NCBI RefSeq assembly: GCF_031987975.1
Contig: NZ_DALZYX010000012.1
Span: 34,217-98,216, forward strand
Length of the DNA stretch: 64,000 nucleotides
From: Pseudescherichia sp031987975
Lineage (GTDB): Bacteria; Pseudomonadota; Gammaproteobacteria; Enterobacterales; Enterobacteriaceae
Direction of reading: 5' to 3'
Made by a program: the position numbers and the translations under genes. How positions within the stretch are numbered: the first letter of the stretch is position 1; the number at the start of each line of letters is the position of its first letter. The notes beneath the pieces are model-generated. The model was given only the letters and a program-made list of their open reading frames with translations. It ran no database searches and was not told the origin of the DNA. Of the stretch, positions 17,257 to 26,652 are shown one piece after another.

Positions 17257-18093
17257 CTATTGCAGCGGCGTATCCCGCCCCTGGCGGATCTCTCGCGGTG
17301 ACCAGCTAAACTCCCGGCGGAAAAGCGTCGAAAAGTGATTGCTGTCGCCGAAACCGCAGCGAAACGCAATGTCAGTAACGCTCTCATCGCTGTGGCGCAG
17401 CAGGTGACGAGCCTTAATCAGGCGCAGGCGGTTAAGATAGCGCTGCGGTGTCATCCCCGTGTGCTGCTTCAGCTGACGGTGCAGCGTACGCAGCGAGAGA
17501 GAGAAACGGTCGGCAAGAGACTCCCAGCAGATCTCATCTGCAAAGTGATCCTCCAGCCACGCCATCATCTGATTCAGGCGGGCATCGTTGTTAGCGGCAC
17601 CCTCTTCAAGGCTGCTCTTACGCAGCAGCACCAGCAGCTGCATAAACAGGATCTCCCGGCTGGCAAGGGCGGCAGTTCCCTCCTCCGAGCTGTTCTGCTC
17701 CATCTGGCTGACAATCTGCCGCACCTGCTGAAGTGCCCCTTGGTTAACCCGCCAGTGGGAGGGGTAGTGGCCGTCCTGCTCCTGAGGCAGCAGCTGGTTC
17801 AGGCCCGCCAGGAACTGGAAAGCGTCTGGCGAGCGGTAGAGCACATTAGTCAGGCAGAGATTATCCGTGTGCTCGTAGAGATGGCGGTCATGATCGCGGA
17901 TAAAGCAGACGCTGCCCCCGCTAATGGAGTAAGGCTGGCCGTTAAAGACGTGAATGCCCGTACCATGCTCAACGATAACAATCTCATGAAAATCATGATG
18001 ATGTTCAGGAAACGCCGACTGGGGAAGGCGCGGCTCAATCGCCACAGGCGTTTTACCTGACGGAAAAAAATCCACGCTGTGTAATACGGTCAT
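17257..18093 (-). CDS. rhaS: Rhamnose operon activator RhaS (AraC family)
   Basis: Direct activator of rhaBAD and probably of the transport operon. Starting at 18093 gives MTVLHSVDFFPSGKTPVAIE and 278 residues, the E. coli length; a longer in-frame extension into the intergenic region is not conserved. The cupin half has FPEHHHDFHEIVIVEHGTG, and the DNA-binding half has LSLRTLHRQLKQHTGMTPQRYL and CGFGDSNHFSTLFRREF. It is divergent from rhaB across a 300-bp regulatory region. Confidence 0.95.
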   Translation of the reverse strand: MTVLHSVDFFPSGKTPVAIEPRLPQSAFPEHHHDFHEIVIVEHGTGIHVFNGQPYSISGGSVCFIRDHDRHLYEHTDNLCLTNVLYRSPDAFQFLAGLNQLLPQEQDGHYPSHWRVNQGALQQVRQIVSQMEQNSSEEGTAALASREILFMQLLVLLRKSSLEEGAANNDARLNQMMAWLEDHFADEICWESLADRFSLSLRTLHRQLKQHTGMTPQRYLNRLRLIKARHLLRHSDESVTDIAFRCGFGDSNHFSTLFRREFSWSPREIRQGRDTPLQ

Positions 18094-18264
18094 GATGGCT
18101 TCCTGAACTGGAGAACATGTCGAAAATAGTAATGAAGGGCTGGCAATCTCACCTTGAATTTTTGACGCCAAAGCGCGCAAACCCGGTCGCTTTTTCAAGA
18201 AACGGTGGGAAAGATCGGGAAATGCGGTCGGCGTCACATCCGCTGCGAGCGCTGTTATTGCCGG

Positions 18265-18286
18265 GAATTGTGAACGCTATCACGTT
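18265..18286. promoter_or_regulatory. CRP site in the rhaS-rhaB intergenic region
   Basis: AATTGTGAACGCTATCACGTTC contains TGTGA-N6-TCACG, a near-perfect CRP site. It lies just upstream of the RhaS site, the same arrangement as in E. coli, where CRP coactivates rhaBAD and, from the other side, rhaSR. Confidence 0.85.
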
Positions 18287-18363
18287 CATCTTTGCTTTCT
18301 TGCCAGCGCCCGATTTTGCCTGTCCATAGCAAGAAGGTGCGCCGCTGAAGGGGTTCTTAGACT
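18287..18363 (+). promoter_or_regulatory. RhaS-binding region and rhaBAD promoter
   Basis: Two half-site-like blocks, ATCTTTGCTTTCTTGCCAG (from about 18288) and TTTTGCCTGTCCATAGCAAG (from about 18314), match the E. coli RhaS inverted-repeat site in order. They are followed by a conserved TTCTTAGACTG whose TAGACT (18358-18363) is the likely -10, 31 bp before the rhaB start. No good -35 is visible, as expected when RhaS overlaps it. The rest of the 18094-18393 gap should hold the divergent rhaSR promoter. Confidence 0.7.
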
Positions 18364-18393
18364 GTCTGCAATGACTCTCAGAAGGACTCCACT

Positions 18394-19863
18394 ATGACCT
18401 TTCGCCATTGTGTCGCGGTCGATCTCGGCGCATCCAGTGGACGCGTAATGCTGGCGCGTTACGACAGTAAACAGCGCACCCTGGCGCTGCGTGAAATCCA
18501 CCGCTTCGTTAACGGTCTACAAAACGTGGACGGCTTTGCCACGTGGGATATCGACAGTCTGGAAGATGAGATTCTGCTTGGGCTAAACAAGGTCAGCGAG
18601 CAGGCTATCCAGATAGACAGCATTGGCATCGATACCTGGGGCGTGGACTATGTGTTAATTGATAAACACGGCCAACGCGTCGGCCTGCCGGTGTCATATC
18701 GCGATGGCCGCACCCACGGTGTGATGGCCAGCGCCCAGGCGCAGCTCGGCAGAGAGGCCATCTACCAACGCAGCGGCATTCAGTTTTTGCCTTTCAACAC
18801 CCTCTATCAGCTGCGCGCCTTCGTTGATCAACAGCCAGCGCAGGCGGCGCAGGTGGCGCATGCCCTGCTGATCCCCGACTACTTTAGCTTCCGCCTGACG
18901 GGCAAGATGAACTGGGAGTACACCAACGCCACTACCACCCAACTGGTCAACATTGATAGCGATGACTGGGATGACGTCCTGCTGGCCTGGACCGGCGCTG
19001 ACAAAGCCTGGTTTGGCCGACCGACCCATCCGGGCAACGTGATCGGCCACTGGCGAAGCGCGCAGGGAAGTGAGATCCCCGTCGTGGCCGTTGCCAGCCA
19101 TGATACCGCCAGCGCGGTGATCGCCTCGCCGCTGAGCGACGCGGACAGCGCCTATCTCTCCTCCGGCACCTGGTCCCTGATGGGCTTCGAGAGCAAAACT
19201 CCCTATACCAACGAGGCGGCGCTGACGGCCAATATCACCAACGAGGGCGGTGCTGAGGGGCGCTACCGGGTGCTGAAAAACATCATGGGCCTGTGGCTGC
19301 TACAGCGCGTGCTGAAAGAGCAAAACATAACCGATCTGCCCGCCCTGATTGCCGACACCGAGCAGCTTACGCCGTGCCGGATCCTGATTAACCCCAACGA
19401 TGAGCGCTTTATCAACCCGGAAAACATGAGCGCCGAGATCCGCGCCGCCTGCCGTGAGTCAGGCCAGCTGGAGCCAGCCAGCCAGGCTGAACTGGCGCGC
19501 TGCATCTTCGACAGCCTTGCCCTGCTCTACGCCGACGTGCTTGGCGAGCTGGCAGCGTTGCGCGGCAGGCCGTTCAGCCAGCTGCATATCGTTGGCGGCG
19601 GCTGCCAAAACCGCCTTCTTAACCAGCTCTGCGCCGACGCCTGCGGTGTCACCGTGGTGGCTGGCCCGATTGAAGCCTCGACGCTGGGCAATATCGGTAT
19701 TCAGCTGATGACCCTTGACGAGCTGAACAACGTCGATGCTTTCCGCCAGGTCGTGACGGCCAACTATGACCTGACAACCTTTATTCCACAACCTGACAGT
19801 GAAATTGCCCGCCACGCTGCGCAGTTTCAAGCCAAACAACAGAGAAAGGAGCTTTGCGCATGA
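18394..19863 (+). CDS. rhaB: L-rhamnulokinase RhaB
   Basis: FGGY-family kinase converting L-rhamnulose to rhamnulose-1-phosphate. The 489-residue protein shows the phosphate loop VDLGASSGRVML near the N-terminus, the catalytic region DTWGVDYVLID (about residues 70-80) and the C-terminal HIVGGGCQNRLLNQL adenosine-binding segment. First gene of rhaBAD; its stop overlaps the rhaA ATG by 4 bp. Confidence 0.96.
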   Translation: MTFRHCVAVDLGASSGRVMLARYDSKQRTLALREIHRFVNGLQNVDGFATWDIDSLEDEILLGLNKVSEQAIQIDSIGIDTWGVDYVLIDKHGQRVGLPVSYRDGRTHGVMASAQAQLGREAIYQRSGIQFLPFNTLYQLRAFVDQQPAQAAQVAHALLIPDYFSFRLTGKMNWEYTNATTTQLVNIDSDDWDDVLLAWTGADKAWFGRPTHPGNVIGHWRSAQGSEIPVVAVASHDTASAVIASPLSDADSAYLSSGTWSLMGFESKTPYTNEAALTANITNEGGAEGRYRVLKNIMGLWLLQRVLKEQNITDLPALIADTEQLTPCRILINPNDERFINPENMSAEIRAACRESGQLEPASQAELARCIFDSLALLYADVLGELAALRGRPFSQLHIVGGGCQNRLLNQLCADACGVTVVAGPIEASTLGNIGIQLMTLDELNNVDAFRQVVTANYDLTTFIPQPDSEIARHAAQFQAKQQRKELCA

Positions 19864-21119
19864 CCACTCCAATTGAACAAGCCTGGGAACTGGCTAAGCA
19901 GCGGTTTGCCGCGGTAGGCGTTGACGTTGAGGAGGCGCTGCGCCAGCTCGATCGCCTGCCGGTTTCCATGCACTGCTGGCAGGGCGATGACGTTGCCGGG
20001 TTTGAGAACCCACAGGGCGGCCTCACCGGCGGGATCCAGGCCACCGGCAACTACCCGGGCAAAGCGCGCAGCGCACAGGAGCTGCGGGCCGATCTGGAGC
20101 AGGCTCTGAGCCTGATCCCTGGGCCAAAGCGCCTGAACCTGCATGCCATCTACCTGGAGTCGGAGACGGCGGTGGAGCGTAACGCCATCAAGCCCGAGCA
20201 CTTTAAAAACTGGGTGGAGTGGGCAAGAGCGCAGAAGCTGGGCCTGGACTTTAACCCCTCCTGCTTCTCGCATCCGCTGAGCGCCGATGGGTTCACCCTC
20301 TCCCACGCCAACGACGAGATCCGCCAGTTCTGGATCGACCACGTTAAAGCCTGCCGTCGCGTCTCGGCGTATTTTGGCGAGCAGCTGGGCACGCCGTCGG
20401 TGATGAACATCTGGGTCCCGGACGGCATGAAGGACGTCACCGTTGACCGCCTCGCGCCGCGCCAGCGCCTGCTCGCCGCGCTGGATGAAGCCCTGAGCGA
20501 AAAGCTGAGCCATGATCATCACATCGATGCCGTAGAGAGCAAGCTGTTCGGCATCGGTGCGGAGAGCTACACCGTCGGCTCGAACGAGTTTTATATGGGC
20601 TACGCCACCAGCCGCCAGACCGCCCTCTGCCTGGATGCGGGCCACTTCCATCCGACGGAGGTGATCTCCGACAAGATCTCCGCCGCCATGCTCTATATCC
20701 CGCGCCTGCTACTGCACGTCAGCCGTCCGGTGCGCTGGGACAGCGACCATGTGGTGCTGCTGGATGATGAAACCCAGGCCATCGCCAGCGAAATCGTCCG
20801 CCACAATCTCTTTGACCGGGTACACATTGGACTCGATTTCTTTGATGCGTCGATCAACCGTATCGCCGCGTGGGTGATTGGCACCCGCAACATGAAGAAA
20901 GCCCTGCTGCGCGCCCTGCTGGAGCCGACGGCTCAACTACGCGCGCTGGAAGCCGAGGGCGACTACACCGCCCGTCTGGCGCTGCTGGAGGAGCAAAAAT
21001 CGCTGCCGTGGCAGGCGGTATGGGAGATGTATTGCCAGCGCCACGATACCCCGGCGGGGAGCCAGTGGCTGGACAGCGTGCGTGCGTATGAGAAAGACGT
21101 TCTGGCCAATCGCAAGTAA
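19860..21119 (+). CDS. rhaA: L-rhamnose isomerase RhaA
   Basis: Mn2+/Zn2+-dependent TIM-barrel isomerase converting L-rhamnose to L-rhamnulose. The ATG at 19860 gives MTTPIEQAWELAKQRF and 419 residues; a TTG two codons earlier is less likely. Visible family segments are SMHCWQGDDVAGFE, LDFNPSCFSHP, the metal-site stretch ESKLFGIGAESYTVGS, CLDAGHFHPTE and SRPVRWDSDHVV. Translationally coupled to rhaB. Confidence 0.96.
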   Translation: MTTPIEQAWELAKQRFAAVGVDVEEALRQLDRLPVSMHCWQGDDVAGFENPQGGLTGGIQATGNYPGKARSAQELRADLEQALSLIPGPKRLNLHAIYLESETAVERNAIKPEHFKNWVEWARAQKLGLDFNPSCFSHPLSADGFTLSHANDEIRQFWIDHVKACRRVSAYFGEQLGTPSVMNIWVPDGMKDVTVDRLAPRQRLLAALDEALSEKLSHDHHIDAVESKLFGIGAESYTVGSNEFYMGYATSRQTALCLDAGHFHPTEVISDKISAAMLYIPRLLLHVSRPVRWDSDHVVLLDDETQAIASEIVRHNLFDRVHIGLDFFDASINRIAAWVIGTRNMKKALLRALLEPTAQLRALEAEGDYTARLALLEEQKSLPWQAVWEMYCQRHDTPAGSQWLDSVRAYEKDVLANRK

Positions 21120-21145
21120 AAAACATTTTAAGGAATAGAGAGACT

Positions 21146-21976
21146 ATGCAGACCATCACTAATTCATGGTTCGTCCAGGGGATGATCAAAGCCACCTCCG
21201 ACGCCTGGCTGAAGGGCTGGGACGAGCGCAACGGCGGCAACCTGACCCTACGCCTGGACGATGCGGATATCGCCCCGTTTGAAGCCGAGTTCCACGCTAG
21301 CCCGCGCTATATCGCCCTGAGCCAGCCGATGCCGCTGCTGGCCAATACGCCGTTTATCGTCACCGGATCCGGTAAGTTTTTCCGTAACGTGCAGCTCGAC
21401 CCCGTTGCTAACTTAGGCATTGTTAAAGTGGATAGCGATGGTGCGGGCTACCACATTCTCTGGGGGCTGCCACATGAAGCGGTTCCAACCTCCGAGCTGC
21501 CGGCACACTTTCTCTCCCACTGCGAGCGCATCAAGGCCACCGATGGCAAAGACCGGGTGATTATGCACTGCCACGCCACCAACCTGATTGCCCTCACCTA
21601 TGTGTTGGAAAACGATACGGATGTGATCACCCGCAAACTGTGGGAAGGCAGTACCGAATGCCTGGTTGTGTTTCCTGACGGCGTTGGCATTCTGCCATGG
21701 ATGGTCCCCGGCACCGATGAGATCGGCCAGGCCACCGCAGGGCAGATGTCCCGGCACTCGCTGGTGCTGTGGCCGTTCCACGGCGTCTTCGGTAGTGGTC
21801 CGACGCTGGACGAAGCCTTTGGCCTCATCGACACCGCCGAGAAGTCTGCCGAGGTGCTGGTAAAAGTCTACTCGATGGGCGGCATGAAGCAGACCATCAC
21901 CCAGGAGGAGTTGATTGCCCTCGGGAAACGCTTTGGCGTGACCCCGATGGCCAGCGCACTCGAGCTTTATAAATAA
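21146..21976 (+). CDS. rhaD: Rhamnulose-1-phosphate aldolase RhaD
   Basis: Class II zinc aldolase splitting rhamnulose-1-phosphate into DHAP and L-lactaldehyde. The 276-residue protein has the zinc ligands in HCHATN (His141/His143 type) and FHGVFG (His212 type), with the catalytic Glu near residue 117. It ends the rhaBAD operon 26 bp after rhaA. The products feed tpiA and the lactaldehyde reductase encoded further on. Confidence 0.96.
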   Translation: MQTITNSWFVQGMIKATSDAWLKGWDERNGGNLTLRLDDADIAPFEAEFHASPRYIALSQPMPLLANTPFIVTGSGKFFRNVQLDPVANLGIVKVDSDGAGYHILWGLPHEAVPTSELPAHFLSHCERIKATDGKDRVIMHCHATNLIALTYVLENDTDVITRKLWEGSTECLVVFPDGVGILPWMVPGTDEIGQATAGQMSRHSLVLWPFHGVFGSGPTLDEAFGLIDTAEKSAEVLVKVYSMGGMKQTITQEELIALGKRFGVTPMASALELYK

Positions 21977-21984
21977 GAACATCG

Positions 21985-22008
21985 CGCCCCGCTCATGGAG
22001 ACGGGGCG
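21985..22008 (+). terminator. Hairpin after rhaD
   Basis: CGCCCCG ... CGGGGCG (7-bp stem, 10-nt loop) lies 9 bp after the rhaD stop and 54 bp before the ABC transporter operon. There is no T-run, so it may lower rather than stop read-through into the transport genes; no separate promoter is obvious in the 85-bp gap. Confidence 0.4.
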
Positions 22009-22061
22009 AAGCCACACCTGCAAGCCCTACAAACTAACTCAATATCAGTGGAGTAAAAGCA

Positions 22062-23048
22062 ATGAAAATAAAGACAAGCTTGATCCTCACCGTTGCCGCC
22101 CTGGCGTTGTCCGGTTCCGCTTTAGCAGAAGTTAAAATTGCCCTGGTCGCAAAATCCCTCGGCAATGGTTTTTTTGAGGCAGCGAACGTCGGTGCCCAGG
22201 AGGCGGCCAAAGAGTTAGGGGATGTTAAAGTCATTTATACCGGCCCGACCACCACCACGGCAGAGGCGCAGATCGAAGTGCTGAACGGGTTGATTGCTCA
22301 GGGCGTAGATGCGATCGCCATCTCGGCGAACGATCCGGACGCCGTGGTGCCGGTGCTGAAAAAAGCGATGCAGCGCGGGATCAAAGTCGTCTCGTGGGAC
22401 TCCGGCGTGGCAAAAGCGGGCCGCCAGATCCATCTTAACCCGTCCAACAATGCCCTGATTGGTGAAACCAACGTTAAGCTCGCTGCCGAGGCGCTGAAGG
22501 CGTTAAACGTCGAGAAGGGCGACGTGGCGATCCTCAGCGCAACGCCAACCTCGACCAACCAGAACATCTGGATTGAAGAGATGAAAAAGGTGCTGCCGAA
22601 ATACCCCTCAGTCAACCTGGTAACGGTGGCCTACGGCGATGACCTCTCCGATAAGAGTTACCGCGAGGCGGTTGGCCTGCTGAAGACCTACCCGGACCTG
22701 AAGGTGATCGTCTCTCCCTCCTCAGTGGGCATCGTGGCCGCCGCTCAGGCGGTGAAGGATCAGGGCAAGATTGGCAAGGTATATGTAACCGGGCTGGGTC
22801 TGCCGTCTGAGATGGCGGGCGCAGTGAAATCCGGTGCAACCAAAAGCTTTGCAATCTGGAACCCCATCGATCTGGGCTACGCCGCGACCTATCTGGCTGA
22901 CGATCTGGTCAAAGGCACGGCCACCAAAACAGAAGCCAATATGGGCAAGCTCGGCAAGGTGAAGCTGGACGCTGACGGCAGCGGTGCGATGTCTGAACCG
23001 TTCGTCTACGATGCCAGCAACATCGATAAGTTTTCCAAGATTTTCTGA
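22062..23048 (+). CDS. Periplasmic rhamnose-binding protein of an ABC importer
   Basis: A 328-residue type-I periplasmic sugar-binding protein (Peripla_BP_4, RbsB/LsrB-like). The signal peptide MKIKTSLILTVAALALSGSALA is followed by VKIALVAKSLGNGFFEA, the usual first strand, and later AISANDPDAVVPVLKKA and VVSWDSG. Specificity for L-rhamnose is inferred from its place in the rha locus and likeness to the rhizobial rhamnose-binding protein, confusingly also called RhaS. First gene of a five-gene transport and accessory unit. Confidence 0.9.
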   Translation: MKIKTSLILTVAALALSGSALAEVKIALVAKSLGNGFFEAANVGAQEAAKELGDVKVIYTGPTTTTAEAQIEVLNGLIAQGVDAIAISANDPDAVVPVLKKAMQRGIKVVSWDSGVAKAGRQIHLNPSNNALIGETNVKLAAEALKALNVEKGDVAILSATPTSTNQNIWIEEMKKVLPKYPSVNLVTVAYGDDLSDKSYREAVGLLKTYPDLKVIVSPSSVGIVAAAQAVKDQGKIGKVYVTGLGLPSEMAGAVKSGATKSFAIWNPIDLGYAATYLADDLVKGTATKTEANMGKLGKVKLDADGSGAMSEPFVYDASNIDKFSKIF

Positions 23049-23114
23049 GTCGCTATCCGGCTAAACGGCGGGTGGCGCTGGCGCTGACCCGCCCTACGAT
23101 TACGGAGACTTATC

Positions 23115-24617
23115 ATGACACCACTGCTTCAGCTCAAGGGGATCACTAAGGTGTTCCCCGGCGTGCGCGCCCTTGAAAACGTACAGCTTGACCTCTGGCC
23201 CGGCAAAGTCACCGCGCTGATTGGTGAAAATGGAGCTGGCAAATCCACGCTGGTCAAAGTGATGACCGGCATCTATCAGCCTGAAGAGGGCGAAATCCTC
23301 TATAAAGCGATCCCTATCCAGCTTCCGACGCCGGAATCCGCCCATCGGGTGGGCATCACGGCGATCCACCAGGAGACCGTGCTGTTTGATGAGCTGTCGG
23401 TGACGGAAAACATTTTTGTCGGCCAGTATCTCTATACCGGCTTTTTGAAAAAGCTCGACTGGCCCGCCATGCACCAGAAAGCGCGGGATATCCTCGCCCG
23501 TCTCGAAGTACAGATCGATCCCCACGCGACCCTAAAAACCCTGAGCATCGCCCAGCGTCACATGGTCGCTATCGCCCGCGCGCTCTCCTTTGATGCGCAG
23601 GTGGTGATCCTCGACGAACCCACCGCCGCGCTCTCCCAGCACGAGATTCTGGAGTTCTACCAGATCGTTGAGCGCCTGAAGCAGGAGGGCAAAGCGATTC
23701 TGTTTATCTCCCATAAGTTCGACGAGATTTTTGAGCTGGCGGATCACTACACCATCCTACGCGACGGGGTGTACGTTGGCTCCGGGGCGATGAGCGAAAT
23801 CAGCGAAGAGCGGATGGTGGCGATGATGGTAGGCCGCGCCATTACCCAGACCTATCCCAGGATCGCCTGCGATCCTGGCGAAACGGTGCTAGAGGTGAAG
23901 GATCTTTGCCATCCTACCGAGTTCGCCCACATCAACTTCACCCTGCGCAAGGGGGAAATCCTCGGCTTTTACGGGCTGGTGGGCGCAGGCCGTACCGAAC
24001 TGATGCAGGCGCTCTCCGGCGTATCGCGTCCCTCCTCCGGCGAGATCGTGCTTAACGGTAAAGCGGTGCAGTTCCACCAGCCTGCGGACGCCATCCGGGC
24101 CGGTATCGTCTGCGTACCGGAGGAGCGGCAGAAGCAGGGGGCAATCATCGCCCTGCCCATTGCCCAGAACATTAGCCTGCCGCAGCTCAGCAAGCTTAAC
24201 CCGAACGGCGTTCTGCATGACGACCGTGAGTGGCGGCTGGCCGACGAGTATGCCAGACGGCTTCAGGTCAAAGCGTTCAGCTGGAAACAGCCGGTGGAGA
24301 CGCTCTCCGGCGGCAACCAGCAGAAGGTAGTGATCGGTAAATGGCTTGCCACCCATCCTGACGTCATCATCCTCGATGAGCCGACCAAAGGTATCGATAT
24401 CGGCTCGAAGGCCGCCGTACACCAGTTTATGTCCGAACTGGTGGGCCAGGGGCTGGCGGTGATCATGGTCTCCTCGGAGCTGCCGGAGGTAATGGGCATG
24501 GCCGACCGGATCGTGGTGATGCACGAGGGGCGGATGGTCGCTGAATATGCGGCGGGTGAAGCCACGGCGGAGACTATCGTCAGCGCCGCCAGCGGTGCGA
24601 AACAGGAGGCTGCATAA
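23115..24617 (+). CDS. Rhamnose ABC importer ATPase (duplicated NBD)
   Basis: A 500-residue double-ATPase subunit of the carbohydrate-uptake-2 class, like RbsA/MglA. NBD1 has Walker A GENGAGKST (residues 37-45), a divergent signature LSIAQRHMVA and Walker B VVILDEPTAAL. NBD2 has a degenerate Walker A GLVGAGRTE, signature LSGGNQQKV and Walker B VIILDEPTKGID. This asymmetry is normal in the class. It corresponds to the ATPase of the rhizobial rhamnose system. The stop shares one base with the next start. Confidence 0.92.
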   Translation: MTPLLQLKGITKVFPGVRALENVQLDLWPGKVTALIGENGAGKSTLVKVMTGIYQPEEGEILYKAIPIQLPTPESAHRVGITAIHQETVLFDELSVTENIFVGQYLYTGFLKKLDWPAMHQKARDILARLEVQIDPHATLKTLSIAQRHMVAIARALSFDAQVVILDEPTAALSQHEILEFYQIVERLKQEGKAILFISHKFDEIFELADHYTILRDGVYVGSGAMSEISEERMVAMMVGRAITQTYPRIACDPGETVLEVKDLCHPTEFAHINFTLRKGEILGFYGLVGAGRTELMQALSGVSRPSSGEIVLNGKAVQFHQPADAIRAGIVCVPEERQKQGAIIALPIAQNISLPQLSKLNPNGVLHDDREWRLADEYARRLQVKAFSWKQPVETLSGGNQQKVVIGKWLATHPDVIILDEPTKGIDIGSKAAVHQFMSELVGQGLAVIMVSSELPEVMGMADRIVVMHEGRMVAEYAAGEATAETIVSAASGAKQEAA

Positions 24618-25621
24618 TGTGGCAACAACTGCTTAAAAACCGTGAAGCGCTGCTGGCCGCGGTGATCGTCCTGATGGTACTGGCTATCGGCAGCCGTGTG
24701 CCGTCGTTTATCGCGCCCGGCAACCTGGCGGAAATTTTCAACGATACCGCGATCCTGATTATTCTCGCCCTCGGCCAGATGATGGTGCTGCTGACCAAGG
24801 GCATCGACCTGTCGATGGCCGCCAACCTGGCGCTGACCGGGATGATCGTCGCCCTGCTCAACTTCCATCATCCTGATATTCCGGTCTGGGCGCTGCTGAT
24901 CCTGGCGACCGGCCTTGGATTGGTGATGGGCATGATCAACGGCCTGCTGGTGTGGAAGATGGGGATCCCGGCGATTGTGGTCACCCTCGGCACCATGAGC
25001 ATCTATCGCGGGATTATCTTTCTGCTCTCCGATGGAGGCTGGATCAACTCCCACCAGATGAGCGGCGACTTCCTTGCCCTGCCGCGCACCAGCGTGCTGG
25101 GGCTGCCGCTGCTGAGCTGGTGCGCCATCGCCGCGCTGCTGGTAGTGGGCTACTTCCTGCGCTACAGCCGCACCGGCCGGGCGCTCTATACCGCCGGCGG
25201 CAACGCCACGGCAGCCTACTACACCGGCATCAACGCCGGAAAAATGCAGTTCGTCAGCTTCTGCCTCTCGGGGGCGCTGGCCGGTTTCTGCGGCTACCTG
25301 TGGATCTCCCGCTTCGCCGTGGCCTATGTCGACGTCGCCAATGGCTTTGAATTACAGGTGGTGGCCGCCTGCGTGATCGGCGGGGTCAGCACCATGGGCG
25401 GCACGGGCCGCGTGCTCGGCTGTTTGTTTGGCGCGCTGTTCCTCGGCGTGATCAACAACGCGCTGCCGGTGATCGGTATCTCGCCCTTCTGGCAGATGGC
25501 CATCTCCGGCACGGTGATCGTGATAGCGGTGCTGCTTAACGAGCGCGGCAATAAACGTAAAGGTCGGCTGATCCTGCGCGATGCGGCGCTGGCCCGACAG
25601 AAACAGGCGGTGAAACCATGA
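24617..25621 (+). CDS. Rhamnose ABC importer permease 1
   Basis: A 334-residue RbsC-family inner-membrane permease with about 8-10 membrane segments. The CUT2 signature is visible around GMINGLLVWKMGIPAIVVTLGT (about residues 110-131), and GGVSTMGGTGRVLG forms the ATPase-coupling region. It is tightly coupled (1-bp overlap) to the ATPase gene and overlaps the second permease by 4 bp. RhaP-like by order. Confidence 0.9.
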   Translation: MWQQLLKNREALLAAVIVLMVLAIGSRVPSFIAPGNLAEIFNDTAILIILALGQMMVLLTKGIDLSMAANLALTGMIVALLNFHHPDIPVWALLILATGLGLVMGMINGLLVWKMGIPAIVVTLGTMSIYRGIIFLLSDGGWINSHQMSGDFLALPRTSVLGLPLLSWCAIAALLVVGYFLRYSRTGRALYTAGGNATAAYYTGINAGKMQFVSFCLSGALAGFCGYLWISRFAVAYVDVANGFELQVVAACVIGGVSTMGGTGRVLGCLFGALFLGVINNALPVIGISPFWQMAISGTVIVIAVLLNERGNKRKGRLILRDAALARQKQAVKP

Positions 25622-26622
25622 GCAAAATGTTAACCACTGACGGCATGGGCAGCACCCCCACAACGCTGCCGCTGCTGAAACGGCTCCTGTGCTGGGAAGG
25701 CTTTTTACTCGCCGTCACGCTGCTGGTGTTTTTAATTAACGCCTTCGCGTCGCCCTACTTTCTTAATATTTGGAACCTCTCCGACGCCACCTTTAACTTC
25801 ACCGAGAAGGCGATCATCGTTCTGCCAATGGCGATGCTGATCATCGCCCGAGAGATTGACCTGTCGGTGGCCTCCACCATTGCCCTCAGCTCTACCGTGA
25901 TGGGCTTTTGCGCTCAGGCAGGGGTGGATACGCCGCTGCTGGTGATTGTGGGATTAGGCGTGGGCCTGCTGTGCGGGCTGTTCAACGGCCTGCTGGTGAC
26001 GCGGTTTAATCTCTCCTCCATTGTTATCACCATCGGCACCATGAGCCTCTATCGCGGCATTACCTACATTCTGCTTGGCGATAAGGCGCTGAACGACTAT
26101 CCCGAAAGCTTTGCCTGGTTCGGCCAGGGCTACGTCTGGGGGGCGCTGTCATTTGAGTTTGCGCTCTTTATCGTACTGGCGGGCCTCTTCGCGTTCGTGC
26201 TGCACCGCACTAACTTTGGCCGCCGCACCTATGCCATCGGCAATAACCCAACCGGGGCCTGGTACTCCGGCATCAACGTTAAGCGCCACAACCTGCTGCT
26301 CTTTGCCCTGGTAGGGCTGATGGCCGGGCTGGCCTCGGTGCTGCTCACCTCGCGCCTCGGCAGCACCCGCCCCACCATCGCCACCGGCTGGGAGCTGGCG
26401 GTGATCACCATGGCGGTGCTGGGCGGGGTCAACATTCTTGGCGGCTCCGGCAGCATGGTGGGCGTGATTATCGCCGCCTTCCTGATGGGACTGGTGACCT
26501 TTGGCCTGAGCCTTCTCAACGTGCCGGGCATCGTGATGTCGATCATTATCGGCGCGATGCTGATTGTGGTCATCTCCCTGCCGATCATCACCCGCCGGAT
26601 TTTGCAGCGAAGACGAATTTAA
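25618..26622 (+). CDS. Rhamnose ABC importer permease 2
   Basis: Second RbsC-like permease, also 334 residues, with LFNGLLVTRFNLSSIVITIGT and GGVNILGGSGSMVG as the counterpart motifs. The two permeases probably form a heterodimeric channel, as in the LsrC/LsrD and rhizobial rhamnose systems. The ATG overlaps the upstream stop (ATGA). RhaQ-like by order. Confidence 0.9.
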   Translation: MSKMLTTDGMGSTPTTLPLLKRLLCWEGFLLAVTLLVFLINAFASPYFLNIWNLSDATFNFTEKAIIVLPMAMLIIAREIDLSVASTIALSSTVMGFCAQAGVDTPLLVIVGLGVGLLCGLFNGLLVTRFNLSSIVITIGTMSLYRGITYILLGDKALNDYPESFAWFGQGYVWGALSFEFALFIVLAGLFAFVLHRTNFGRRTYAIGNNPTGAWYSGINVKRHNLLLFALVGLMAGLASVLLTSRLGSTRPTIATGWELAVITMAVLGGVNILGGSGSMVGVIIAAFLMGLVTFGLSLLNVPGIVMSIIIGAMLIVVISLPIITRRILQRRRI

Positions 26623-26652
26623 CAAAATCACAGTACTTAACGGAGATCTATC